This document shows, piece by piece, positions 18,950 through 29,337 of a DNA stretch of 64,000 nt. A model generated the notes under the pieces. That model was given only the letters and a program-made list of their open reading frames with translations. It was not told where the DNA came from and made no database searches. Position numbers and translations under genes: made by a program. Positions within the stretch are counted from its first letter, which is position 1. Each line of letters starts with the position of its first letter. This stretch comes from Ashinkailepas kermadecensis (lineage: Eukaryota; Arthropoda; Thecostraca; Neolepadidae). The stretch lies in assembly GCA_034440615.1 (NCBI GenBank), contig JAOTOM010004293.1, positions 192,001-256,000 of the forward strand, read 5' to 3'.

Positions 18950-19215
18950 ACCCAGAAAAATCGCACTGAAGCCCCAAAATCGTACTGGGGCCCCACAAAT
19001 GTGCGTCAGAAGCCCCAAACAACACAGCGGGACCCTAAGAGCACAATGGGGACCGAAAATGCGACTGGCCCTCCAAGGCGCAGTCTCGCAAAAAGCGACA
19101 GGGCCCGAAAACATGCGTTGTAGCCATAACTATATATACCGGGAACTCTAAAAATATTTTTTTAAAACATCGGAAGCTCTCAAGGCATACAGGAGCCATA
19201 CGACCGCACAAGGGC
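18950..19215 (+). repeat. Degenerate GGGGCCCC-AAAATCGCAC repeat family, copy 1
   Basis: A string of ~25-30-base degenerate units of the type AAAATCGCACTGGGGCCCC. The downstream part (GGGAACTCTAAAAATAT, CAAGGGCC) matches about 31850-32060 (GGGAGCTCTAAAAAATAT, TAAGGGCC). Similar strings occur at 29.8-30.65 kb and 33.23-33.47 kb. Confidence 0.75.
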
Positions 19216-19219
19216 CTGA

Positions 19220-20215
19220 CCACGTTATTGGTGCTAAAACTTTGTGTCTTTTGTACACATTCCATCATGAGAACGGGCTTGACCTGACATGACCTCTGAC
19301 CTGACAAGGTCACATGGCTCCTTGACCGTTGAAATTTCGATTTAGATTTGAAGCGTTATTAATTTGCTTTATTCCATCACGACTTCAGCATGCCAAGTAA
19401 TGACAGTCACATACTCCATCCTCACATATAGGTCAAAGACGAATATCGAACTGGAACTCGTTGACCTCTGGAGGTCACATCTTTCGATACCCCGATAAAC
19501 GGCGTGAGTTGTCGACGTGTTTTTGCATTACATACGTTTGTGGTGATTTTAAAAGAAATTGAAGGGGTCGCGATTTCCAGTCCCGCCGGATCCCATGCTT
19601 TTCCCTAGGGGAAATTAACCATTAGGTCCAAAACTGATTTTATCGGAACATATTGTAATATATCTCCGGAATTAATTGGACGTCAATGATTATAGTGCCA
19701 CCGTTGGACTGTCCACGTTATTGGTGTTAAAACTTTGTCTTTTGTACACATCCCATCATGAGAACGGGCTTGACCTAACATGACCTCTGACCTGACAAGG
19801 TCACATGGCTCCTTGACCGTTGAAATTTATATTTAGATTGCAAGCGTTATTAATTTGCTTTCTTCCATTACGACTTCAGCATGTCAAGTAATGACAGTCA
19901 AATATTCCATCCTCACATATAGGTCAAATTCGAATATCGAACTGGAACTCGTTGTCCTCTGGAGGTCACATCTTTCGATGCCCCGGGAAACGGCGTGAGT
20001 TGTCGACGTATTTTTGCATTACATACGTTTGTGGCGTTTTTAAAAGAAATTGAAGGGGTCGCGATTTCCAGTCCCGCCGGGTCCCATGCTAAAACCTATG
20101 GGAAATTAACCATTAGGTCCAAAACTGATTTTATCGGAACATATTTTGATATATCTCCGGAATTAAACGGACGTCAATGATTCTCGTGCCACCGTTGGAC
20201 TGCCCACGTTATTGG
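19220..20215 (+). repeat. 492-bp unit in tandem, two copies and a degenerate third
   Basis: Copy 1 at about 19220-19715 and copy 2 at about 19716-20207. GGTGCTAAAACTTTG at 19230 recurs as GGTGTTAAAACTTTG at 19722, a period of 492. Shared blocks include GACCTGACAAGGTCACATGG, GGCGTGAGTTGTCGACGT and GGTCCAAAACTGATTTTATC. A degenerate third copy follows, with GTTGACCTCTGGAGGTCA at about 20438 and GAAGGGGTCG at about 20540. Non-coding. Confidence 0.9.
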
Positions 20216-20930
20216 CGTTACGACTATGTGCATTGCATACACATTCCCGGAATGGGAGTGAATAATGCATGGGAATGTGTGGGAAGCAATGCCGTGAGAA
20301 ACACAATTACATAATTGGTTATAACTCATTAACCTTTCGTGCTACGGAGCAAGTGAGAGCAGTTTCGGAATCAGCGTGTCGGTGCGGATCGAATGAGCTA
20401 TATAACAGACATTCTGGCATTATTGGATTGTTGATCTATGTTGACCTCTGGAGGTCAAACCATTCCATGCCCCGTGAAATACGTCTGCATGGTAGGTCAG
20501 GGACCTTGGTACTACCGTCTCACCGAGTTTGGGCGAAATCGAAGGGGTCGTCGATTTCTGCTGAATGTGAATATCGAACTCCTGCCAACTTCACGGACGT
20601 GTTGTCACGTGACGACCGCAGATGCAACTTACTGCCCGTTAACACTGGACCGCGGTCATCGTCCAGATATGTTGTGACGGAACGCCTGAAAGTGAAGCGG
20701 TGCAGCGTACCTTCCAATGGTGCTGTGAAGTGGCACAGTCCATGTTCCCAATGACTATCCATGTCAAACCCTCCGTGGAAGACAACTTGAGAACGGATTG
20801 TACCTACCATAGGCATAGGTTTAGGTTTCTGAAAATTATTGAGAGTGTGCAATACGCGAAGGCAATGGGTGGGCCCAAATGGATTGAGGGGCATAGCACA
20901 CAGTGTCCCATGTTAAAAGTTGAAGCTATT
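20216..20930 (+). repeat. Degenerate continuation of the 492-bp repeat and unassigned sequence
   Basis: Isolated blocks match the 492-bp unit up to about 20560. Beyond that no similarity inside the window is apparent and no coding region is supported. Confidence 0.5.
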
Positions 20931-20944
20931 GGGAGGGCAAGACC

Positions 20945-21310
20945 AATATTTTTTTTTTTTTGGGGGGGGGGAGCGGGAGGTAGTGCCCTCCCAAAAGCAT
21001 ACAAAGCTACATCCTGGTACCTACATGATGCTGGTGAGAGATCGGTCGTACCTTTATGTTCGACATGATGAGTTAGCTGACTGCCACCTGTTGTGGTGCA
21101 CAGAAACATCTTGCCACTTTCTGGTTTCACTTTGTAATCAAGTCCACCATGCTTCTATCTAACACACCCGACGGCCCAGACAGTGCGCCAGCGGCACTAG
21201 CAGGGGCGTCGATTTGTATCCTTTTGTGGGGGCCATGGCCCCACCAATGTTGATCTTGGCCCCCCAATGTTGATTTGCCCCCCCCCATTAACCTATGCTA
21301 TTTTATGCTG
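20945..21310 (+). repeat. Dispersed-repeat fragments with poly(T)/poly(G)
   Basis: Contains a T13-G9 run. At 21110-21180 a block (ATCTTGCCACTTTCTGG, TTTCACTTTGTAATCAAGT) matches 36820-36870. At 21199-21310 a block starts CAGGGGCGTCGATTTGTATC and includes CCATGGCCCCACCAATGTTG, matching 27190-27300. Confidence 0.7.
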
Positions 21311-21796
21311 ATAAGAAAGCTAAAGGGAAAAAAATGAAACACACCATGCTAAGTAGAAACATTGATGTTAACCAGCACATTTTGTACTGAAAAGAAACAG
21401 ATTTGGATTAGATAGTGGACTGACCCTCCACCTTTCGCTGAAAAATGTAAAATTGTGTGCAAAACAAACAAAATAGCTGGAATTCCCTCCACTGTGCGAG
21501 TACAGCTTACATCACAAAATGTTGAGATTAGCGATGCTGACGCATTTTAAACCAGATTGTCTGAAAGAAAATCTGCTAAGCAACTAAACAACAATTGCAT
21601 GGTCATACTGGTGTTTGTACACACCACCAATGGCAAAACCACATGAATATGGAACTTGAACATGATTAAAATTCCATTCTCAATTTCCAGTCATTGTCAA
21701 ACTTGCATGCAAATCATGGTTATCATTGAGATTGTGGATATACAAACTATAATTATATTTAGCAACCTACCCATCACACCATCAGCTTGATATTTA
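21311..21796. other. No feature recognised
   Basis: AT-rich; no coding similarity. Confidence 0.4.
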
Positions 21797-21876
21797 CCAA
21801 GGTACCTACCTAGGTAGGTACCTAGGTAGGTACCTAGATAGGTACCTAGGTAGGTACCTAGGTAGGTACCTACCTA
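21797..21876. repeat. (ACCT/AGGT) tetranucleotide repeat, self-complementary
   Basis: Units of AGGTACCTACCT and AGGTACCTAGGT. The block is internally palindromic around the KpnI-type GGTACC sites and could extrude as a cruciform. Confidence 0.9.
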
Positions 21877-22546
21877 CATGCCCAATTATGGGGCAGCCCA
21901 ATCTCAAACTGAACCAACCAAATCAAAGTGTGAGCCAATCTGCCAGCCTATGAAAACTGCCAGCCTATGAGAGAAAAGTCAGCAAGAAGCCATATAGACA
22001 CCTCATTATAATTGATATTCCTGAAAAACAATAGGTATTAATCTATGGCCACACATGACTTCCTAAACAAACCGTATAGTCATACAAGACTAGTGTCTGG
22101 CAGCCCGCATTAAATGTGTCACCCACTATTACCTTAGAAGGTACACCAAAGTTCGCCTTCAAGCTTTCGTGACGTCATAGTTTTTTTTTCTCTTACATTC
22201 AAGGAATTGGTAGCATCAAGCGGGTTTTAATGGGGTCTGAAAGCTACGATTTGGCCACCAGGGCGGCGCTGTACGCAATGGTCACCCGACGAGGTGGCGT
22301 CGGCCATCTTTGCTGTGCATTTTGCGTGGGGTTGCCGGGAGTCGGTATTGGCATGTGGCTTTTATTAGGGTTGCAAGTCATTTAGGCCAAGGATTTCGGA
22401 AATATTGTGTTGAAGAAAGGTTGTGGGGGGGGGTGCAAAGGGTGCCCATGAACATGGGAGGCTGGGCCAGGCCTCATATGCCTGGCTTCAAGCAGCCAGA
22501 CTGGTAGCACTGGCTTGCAGAGGTACAGTTACAGGTCCCCCTAGTG
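21877..22546. other. Unassigned; one inverted dispersed block
   Basis: Around 22230-22290, AATGGGGTCTGAAAG ... GGCGCTG ... CAATGGTCACCC matches, in reverse complement, 26870-26950. This indicates a further repeat family. Otherwise nothing recognised. Confidence 0.45.
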
Positions 22547-22759
22547 CAGTGGTTCCCAACCGGGGAGAAATTTTCCCCTTGTGTGGAAATTTCGGTATTT
22601 CAGGGGGGAAATTTTGATGGGATCCATTACGCATTTGTCTCATTGACGTAAGTGATGTCTTGAGTGACATACAAATATAACTTCAGTTTTTTAGGGGGGA
22701 AACGGCAGGTTTGGCCAGAGGCGAAAGGGGAAATGGACCAAAAAGTTTGGGAACCACCG
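22547..22759. mobile_element. hAT-type MITE, 213 bp
   Basis: Begins CAGTGGTTCCCAACCGGGG and ends TTTGGGAACCACCG, terminal inverted repeats of about 14 bases. It is flanked by 8-bp duplications with one mismatch (CCCTAGTG at 22539-22546 and CTCTAGTG at 22760-22767). CAGTGGTTCCCAAC termini and 8-bp target sites are hallmarks of hAT elements. There is no internal ORF, so it is non-autonomous. Confidence 0.9.
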
Positions 22760-23056
22760 CTCTAGTGGATGTGCAGGTTCCCTGAGAAGTTCCGGTATTC
22801 ATTTAGCAGGCATCACACATTGGGTGGGGCTGAAACCTAACCCGGCCTGACCTTGGTCACGTGCGTGGCCGGCCGGCTAATTGTCATTGCAAGTTTGGCA
22901 TTCTTGATGTATTTGGTTTGCCCCCTCCCCCTGCGCCAATTTCAATATTCACCTCAGTACAACGCCGAAAAGCAGTCGGTAAGCGGTTCCAGACGTGTGC
23001 CAATTCTCACCTCCCTATCCGCCACAGCTTCGCCACATTCACCCCACGCCCCCCCC

Positions 23057-23233
<177 letters not shown>

Positions 23234-23700
23234 TGCCACAGCCACCTATTTCGCTTTGCGAAATTTTTGAAAGCCATCATTTCGACCTTGAAAAGCGTTA
23301 AGTAAGCTTGAAATTTAACTCACGCAAATTAAAAAGTAGATTGTGGCATTGTGTGAGTTTTTATATTAATGTATCAAGGGCACGCTTTCCATAAAAGTAC
23401 CTGATATAATAGCTAAGTCCGTACTTTATATGTGACTGTTCAGAGAGATCTTAGAGTCTGGCATTTAGACGAAGATTGATAAAATAGATTAGATAAAAGT
23501 AGATTAGATTAAAAACTAGCCAATAAGAGCAACTTAAGGTGATAGGTTGGCAATCACTAATAGAGTAGAACTGAATAATGGACCATGTAAACACTGTTGT
23601 AGGAGCGCTGACGTCGACGGTCTGTCGGAAGTCACAGATGTGTGCGCTCAGTAGAGCGAAGGCTAGGATGTATACTATGGAATTCAGCAGGATCCTACGG
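23234..23700. other. No feature recognised
   Basis: AT-rich sequence without coding similarity. Confidence 0.4.
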
Positions 23701-24200
23701 CAGTGGCTGATCCAGGAATTATTATTGGGGGGCACATTTCCTTTGGGGGGGGCGCCTTCGGTGCAAAACATTCGTTGAGCGTGGGAATTCCCTCGATACA
23801 CTCATGTGGGATGCACCCGAGCATTCTTGAAGGGGTGCTTTTCCCGACTGGATGGGCGCCACCTTTCCATGGCAGCACCTGTCCCAGTGCGCCCTGTATC
23901 TGCCCTTGTCCGGCGGTAGCTTGAAGTAAAAGCATAGCTAATTTTGGCCATAGCTGAATCACGAGCTCATCACAAAACATTTGACAGTGTTCGGGGTACA
24001 GCTGAAAGGAGAGGATAAGTGCATTGAGTAACGGGGTCATTGGACTAGGAACACCATTTTGGCCTGAAGCGCAGCCGTGGACAACTAAACCGTTAACCTT
24101 AACGTCAATGGCGCAGCCAGAATTTTTATAGGGGGGGGGCTCGACCCCAAACATGTGATGAAACAGACAAATCTTCAGGTGCGGAAAGCGCGCCAAAAAT
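23701..24200 (+). repeat. Dispersed-repeat termini (CAGTGGCTGATCCAGG type)
   Basis: CAGTGGCTGATCCAGGAATT at 23701 and CAATGGCGCAGCCAGAATTT at 24108 look like diverged ends of the widespread CAGTGGCGGATCCAGG class of DNA elements, each followed by a G-run. The block CGAGCATTCTTGAAGGGGTG (about 23818) recurs as CGAGCATTCCCGGAAGGGTC at about 37688. No paired inverted terminus was found. Confidence 0.5.
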
Positions 24201-25008
24201 ATAGTGTCTTCCATAATGAAAATCTCAAAATTTATCGCTTCATGTAGTGCATTCTTGGATGTTAAGGGAGAGGGGATGCCCTGGCAACCGGCCTCCCTTG
24301 GGTGTGCCGCTGGTTAACGTAAAGAAGTGGAACATGGCAAGATGAGAAGGCATCCAATGTTGTTATCTTAAGGCTCGGCAGAGCCACTTTCCCGGCATAC
24401 TGTTGCCCGTGGCGGGCGCAGGATTTGGCCAAAGGGCATGTAAAAGTGTGTTACCACCTGGACGCTCGTGATGATATCATTAATTTTGTGTTGATCTGGG
24501 GAAGGGGCGCCCAGAAAATGTCGGCAGGATCGTTGCAAGTAGCATCATACCATAACTGACGTGAGTCTTCGTGGGTTTCGTAGCATCGAGACAGCTTGCA
24601 GCGCATATTTTTATCAATCAGATTTGCCTCTTCATCATCCCAGGGCCCCTGGGCTGATTAAAAAGAATGTGATAATGCATGGATAGGTGTCACCCTTTCA
24701 AAACAGCACAAAATATATGTAAACTACCTGAACCTACGATAATCAAACGAAGCCTAACCAGGCCTATCTTTAAAAACAAATAGTAGTTCCTACTCCGGCA
24801 TCTATGCACTTACAACATGCACCGACACCCAGGGGCGTTTATTTCTCAAAATTATTGTGGGTGCAATAAATGCAGGCCGAAATTGGTTGGGGACAAGCAA
24901 ACATTTTCGGGGGAGGGGGGTCAAAGTCCCCTCAAAGGTATACAAATCGACACCCATTGGCTAGGTTATGCTTTGTATCTTTTCACCACTCCAATTTTCA
25001 CCTGGTGC
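24201..25008. other. Unassigned; one repeat terminus
   Basis: CAGGGGCGTTTATTTCTCAA at 24830 resembles the CAGGGGYGTCGATTT terminus seen at 21199 and 32721. No gene found. Confidence 0.4.
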
Positions 25009-25915
25009 CACCTGTCGACCGGCTGCAAGGGTGACACACACCTCAAGCCACCTGTCGACCGGCTGCAAGGGTGACACACACCTCAAGCCACCTGTCGACC
25101 GGCTGCAAGGGTGACACACGCCTGATGCCGCCTGTCGACCGGCTGCAAGGGTGACACACACCTCAAGCCGCCTGTCGACCGACTGTAAGGGTGACACACA
25201 CCTGAGGCCGCCTGTCGACCGGCTGCAAGGGTGACGCACGCCTGAGGCCGCCTGTCGACCGGCTGCAAGGGTGACACACACCTCAAGCCACCTGTCGACC
25301 GGCTGCAAGGGTGACACACACCTGAGGCCGCCTGTCGATCGGCTGCAAGGGTGACAGCCGGTCGACCGGTGACACCTCAGGCCGCCTGTCGACCGGCTGC
25401 AAGGGTGACACACCTGAGGCCGCCTGTCGACCGACTGCAAGGGTGACACACACCTCAAGCCACCTGTCGACCGGTTGCAAGGGTGACACACGCCTGAGGC
25501 CGCCTGTCGACCGGCTGCAAGGGTGACAGCCGGTCGACCGGTGACACCTCAGGCCACCTGTCGACCGGCTGCAAGGGTGACACACGCCTGAGGCCGCCTG
25601 TCGACCGACTGCAAGGGTGACACACACCTGAGGCCGCCTGTCGACCGGCTGCAAGGGTGACACACACCTGAGGCCGCCTGTCGACCGACTGCAAGGGTGA
25701 CACACACCTGAGGCCGCCTGTCGACCGGCTGCAAGGGTGACACACACCTGAGGCCGCCTGTCGACCGGCTGCAAGGGTGACACACACCTGAGGCCGCCTG
25801 TCGACAGGCTGCAAGGGTGACACACACCTGAGGCCGCCTGTCGATCGGCTCCAAGGGTGACACACACCTGGGGCCGCCTGTCGACCGGCTGCAAGGGTGG
25901 CACACACCTGAGGTG
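25009..25915 (+). repeat. 40-bp minisatellite, ~22 units
   Basis: Unit CACCTGTCGACCGGCTGCAA followed by GGGTGACACACACCTGAGGC. Each unit carries a SalI-type GTCGAC. Two units near 25347-25375 and 25526-25550 contain an inverted piece (GACAGCCGGTCGACCGGTGA). Since 40 is not a multiple of three, all three minus-strand frames are open and repeat the same three peptides in rotation; it is not coding. Confidence 0.95.
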
Positions 25916-25974
25916 TCACCCCAGCAGGGTGTTACCCATGTCACCCTGAGGTGCCTGTCGACCGGCTGTCCGGC

Positions 25975-26073
25975 GAGACACAGCCGCCCGTACCCGTCCT
26001 GGCAGAACGGCAGCGGCGACGTCCGTGCATTCACCAAACTCCTCCGGCGTGGGAGGCAGCTAGTCGACCCGCA
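25975..26073 (+). CDS. Candidate orphan exon beside the 40-bp minisatellite
   Basis: The frame reads RHSRPYPSWQNGSGDVRAFT then KLLRRGRQLVDPQ and stops at a good donor (CGCAG|GTAAAC at about 26073). Composition and codon use look like coding sequence, unlike the flanking repeats. I do not recognise the peptide. The acceptor side is lost in the minisatellite. It could be a fragment of a host gene whose junction seeded the repeat, but this is weak. Confidence 0.25.
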
Positions 26074-26269
26074 GGTAAACAGGATAATGAGGTGAAAAAC
26101 GGGGGCCGGCGGCAGTTCATTAGGACAGGAAATTGGATAACTTATTAGATAGATCGGTGAGAACGGGCGGAATCAGTGATGGTGACGGTGGGAATGGCCG
26201 CAGATGAGTTGACGATATGGCAGTCATGAGAACGCCGCCCGGCTAAAACATGTCGCCACGCATCAGTGG

Positions 26270-26605
26270 TCACTACCGACTGTGTCTGCGCCTACGTCCG
26301 GCCACCTGCGTGTGTGCCTGATCAGCCCAGGGCGTGCCAACCCTGCAGCAGTCACAGGGAGCCTTCCGACTGTGTCTCCGCAAACCTCCGGCCACCTGCG
26401 TGTGTGCCTGATCAGCCCAGGGTGTGCCAACCCTACAGCCATCACAGGGAGCCTTCCGACTGTCTCCGCAAACCTCCGGCCACCTGCGTGTGTGCCTGAT
26501 CAGCCCAGGGTGTGCCAACCCTACAGCCGTCACAGGGAGCCTTCCGACTGTCTCCGCAAACCTCCGGCCACCTGCGTGTGCCTGGCCAGCTTAGGGTATG
26601 CCAAC
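26270..26605 (+). repeat. ~89-bp minisatellite, four units
   Basis: Units starting at CCGGCCACCTGCGTGTG at about 26298, 26389, 26476 and 26564, with GATCAGCCCAGGGTGTGCC and CACAGGGAGCCTTCCGACTG in each. Spacing 91, 87 and 88 bases. Frames across it are repeat artefacts. Confidence 0.93.
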
Positions 26606-26639
26606 TAGAGTTGGCACTTTTTGGCACGGTGGCGCGGCA

Positions 26640-27185
26640 GTATAAATCGCGAAATGGCACAATGTTTTTTTTTGCTGTGCCATATCAGAATTTGCCGTGC
26701 CACTGTCATGTCAGTGGCGAATCCTCCATAACAAAATTACAGTGTGGATTTAACATGTCTTAATTATCAACTCAAGATTCGAAGATGGGAAAAGTAGATA
26801 CAAAATGTACAATAGGCTTTTTAAATATCAAGATTCTGCCCTCCCTAACCCACAAAACATAGCGCTTTAGGTTCGCCAAAGAAGGCTGGGTGACCATTGA
26901 CTCTCAGCGCCATCTACATCTTTATCAACTTTCAGACCCCATTTCACTGCGCATGAGACAGTTAGAGCAGGTTAAAGCACAATAATACCGGCTTGGCTAG
27001 GTTAGGCTAGCTTAGTTGTTTAACTTGGAAACAAATCAAACATTTTCAAAAAATAAAATAAAATCGGAAATTTTCCTTCAAAAGCAGCTGACATTAGGTT
27101 CGGTTAGGTTGGGTTCGGTTGTTCAATTTATAAAATTTTCAGAATATATATTGCTTAATTTTTGTTTCGGATATTTTTATTCAAA
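26640..27185. other. No gene; fragments of dispersed repeats
   Basis: Includes the block at 26870-26950 that matches 22230-22290 in inverted orientation. Otherwise AT-rich and unassigned. Confidence 0.4.
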
Positions 27186-27189
27186 GCGA

Positions 27190-27300
27190 TTGTATCCTTT
27201 TTTGGTGTCCATGGCCCCACCAATGTTGATCTTGACCCCCTCAATGTTGATTTGCCCCCCACCCCCAAATAGCCTACGCTATTTTATGCTGAGAAGAAAG
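27190..27300 (+). repeat. Dispersed repeat, copy of 21210-21310
   Basis: Shares TTGTATCCTTTT, CCATGGCCCCACCAATGTTG, CAATGTTGATTTGCCCCC and GCTATTTTATGCTGA with the earlier copy. Confidence 0.85.
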
Positions 27301-27559
27301 TTAAAGGAAATTCTTGCTTAAAGGCATTCTTACTACTTTAATCTTGATCCACCAACCACCTTGATACCACTTGATACCACTCTATCACAATGGCACCGCT
27401 AACAGGGGAAAAAAATTGATATTTGTGTGTATGTCACCGGTTTCGCTGCACTAAAGACAAAATTTGTTTGTTTACCATTATCACGATCGACGGAGGTCGT
27501 CAAACGCTGATTGGTCGGCTCAAGCGTCTCCCTTTTTTTATTGGACTAAAATGCTGGAG

Positions 27560-27660
27560 CGCGCCCCCTGGGTTCACGCAACAAGCTCTGCTTAGCAATA
27601 GGACCCTGGTTCATAAAGCCACCCCAACAAGAACTCGGATTAAAGTTTTTATTTTCAAAA
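27560..27660 (-). repeat. Inverted match to 34010-34085
   Basis: CAACAAGCTCTGCTTAGCAA, GGACCCTGGTTCATAAAGCC and AACAAGAACTCGGAT recur in reverse complement at 34015-34080. This lies outside the larger inverted pair and may mark the same or another element. Confidence 0.8.
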
Positions 27661-27962
27661 TCAGATACAGTCACTAGATGATTTGAACGCTTCGGACTGA
27701 TTGATCGTGACGTAATCAGTTCGATATAGCCCGATTCCGATGCTGTACAGGGAGCTGCTGCGATTTCAGAAAAACCATATATCGGATTATATTGCGCCAT
27801 TTCACGTGATTCTGGCACCGCAAAAGGATCGCTTCGCTTTCTTTCACCAATCTATCTACCACTTTTGCTCTAGCAATCGACACTATCGCGGTATATAGCG
27901 TCAAAGTATTTTTTATTGCACACTGCCCAACCCGCGTCCCAAACTTCGGTGCAGTTACGCCC

Positions 27963-28060
27963 AGCCGTGTGGCGCAGAGGTATGAACTCAAACTCGAGAT
28001 CCAGAGTTAGCGGGTTCGAAGCTCTCCAAGAACCCTGCTTTTTCAACCGCATTATTTTGC
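27963..28060 (+). mobile_element. tRNA-like sequence, probable SINE head
   Basis: GCCGTGTGGCGCAGAGGTAT resembles a polymerase III A box and GCGGGTTCGAAGCTC a B box, 45 bases apart. No complete cloverleaf with a matching acceptor stem is visible, so it is more likely a SINE or tRNA pseudogene than a working tRNA. Confidence 0.4.
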
Positions 28061-29330
28061 ATTTTTACATTAGTAGGAACATTACTGCGGGCCATCAAAC
28101 ATATTGATCACGCTAACTGTAACCTTAATCCTTGGCAACGCGGTACATGTTTTATCGTCGCTTTACCGAGGCTTATTTACCGCCGCACCCGAGCAGAAAT
28201 CGGGCATATCCCAAATTCGGTGGAGAAATTCGGCGCAGCCTGGCAATCGCACTCGTGACATCACAGCTCAGAAATATGGCCTTATGGCGGTTGCAGAAGT
28301 GACAAACACCTGCTTGTAAGTTATATAAGGTAAAAACCCATCACCAAATGTGTCTGGAGAGACTTGATAGACACTAGCGCATTAAATGCCACAAATCGTG
28401 ACGGGCGTTCCTCAGAACATCCAAAATCGCAACATCCAAAGAAAAAATTCCAGTTACAGAAATTTCAGCGCCTAAAGTCTAAATTTGAGGTTACAGTGGA
28501 CAAATGTGACGGAGGTGAGACATTTGTGGTGCAATTGCGCGCAGTGTTTAATACGGAGGCCAATCTCATATGACGTCGTACTGATTCGTTTTTTGTACTT
28601 CGCACATTCTGATGTATCTGCAGATTGGTGATTTTAAATAGTGAATATATAGCTTGCTGATATTTAATTCCCAAAGGAACAGTAGTTGAAGAAGTTTGCA
28701 GGTAAGCTTGAACAAGTCCAGTCCATGCCTTTTTCTGATTTGTGCTCAGGGTTTCCATGTTAATATCACATAACTGCCAGGTTTGTCTTCAAGAAGAGCT
28801 GTTTTTAGTTTACTTTTATTAATATTTTCTCTCCACTGCTCTTAGTGCTTTTTCTGCCCAGGATTGGGGCACCTAGTGTTGCATTTCCGTTGAGGGGTTG
28901 GCATACCTTTTGGTAAATTTACAGCTTAAGGTAATTTCTGATTCCTTGAATTTTTTTTACGCAATGTTTAGGAATGTGATGAACATGATGTTACTGCTCA
29001 TTTTGTTTTAAGGTGTTTTATGAATTCGTGGAATGTATCATTTCAATGCAATTCTTATGAAAGTGACTCAGATGATGGCACCACTCATTTTCTATACAAA
29101 TGCCTACATTTCAGGTTGTGAGCAAAATAACACCAAAAAGGGCTTTGAATTAGGTGACATAGGATAAGCTATTTTTTTTTAATCAAAAAGGAATTCAACA
29201 TAACCTAACCTAACCTAGCCTACCTTCCTTTGGAGAAAAACAAAACCAAAATATCAAGTTGTAAAAATTTCAAGCAATGCATTTTTGTTTACAATAAAAA
29301 ATGTATCCCAACTTAACATGTTGAAATGTA
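28061..29330. other. No gene recognised
   Basis: AT-rich intergenic or intronic sequence; TAACCTAACCTAACCTAGCC at about 29200 is a short simple repeat. No coding similarity in either orientation. Confidence 0.4.
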
Positions 29331-29337
29331 AAAGATC

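Noticed and set aside
20269..20754. 161-codon ORF
   Set aside because: No motifs; it overlaps a degenerate copy of the 492-bp repeat.
24961..26037. Several long minus-strand ORFs with repeated CHPCSRSTGGLRC
   Set aside because: All are frames of the 40-bp minisatellite; no host gene signal.
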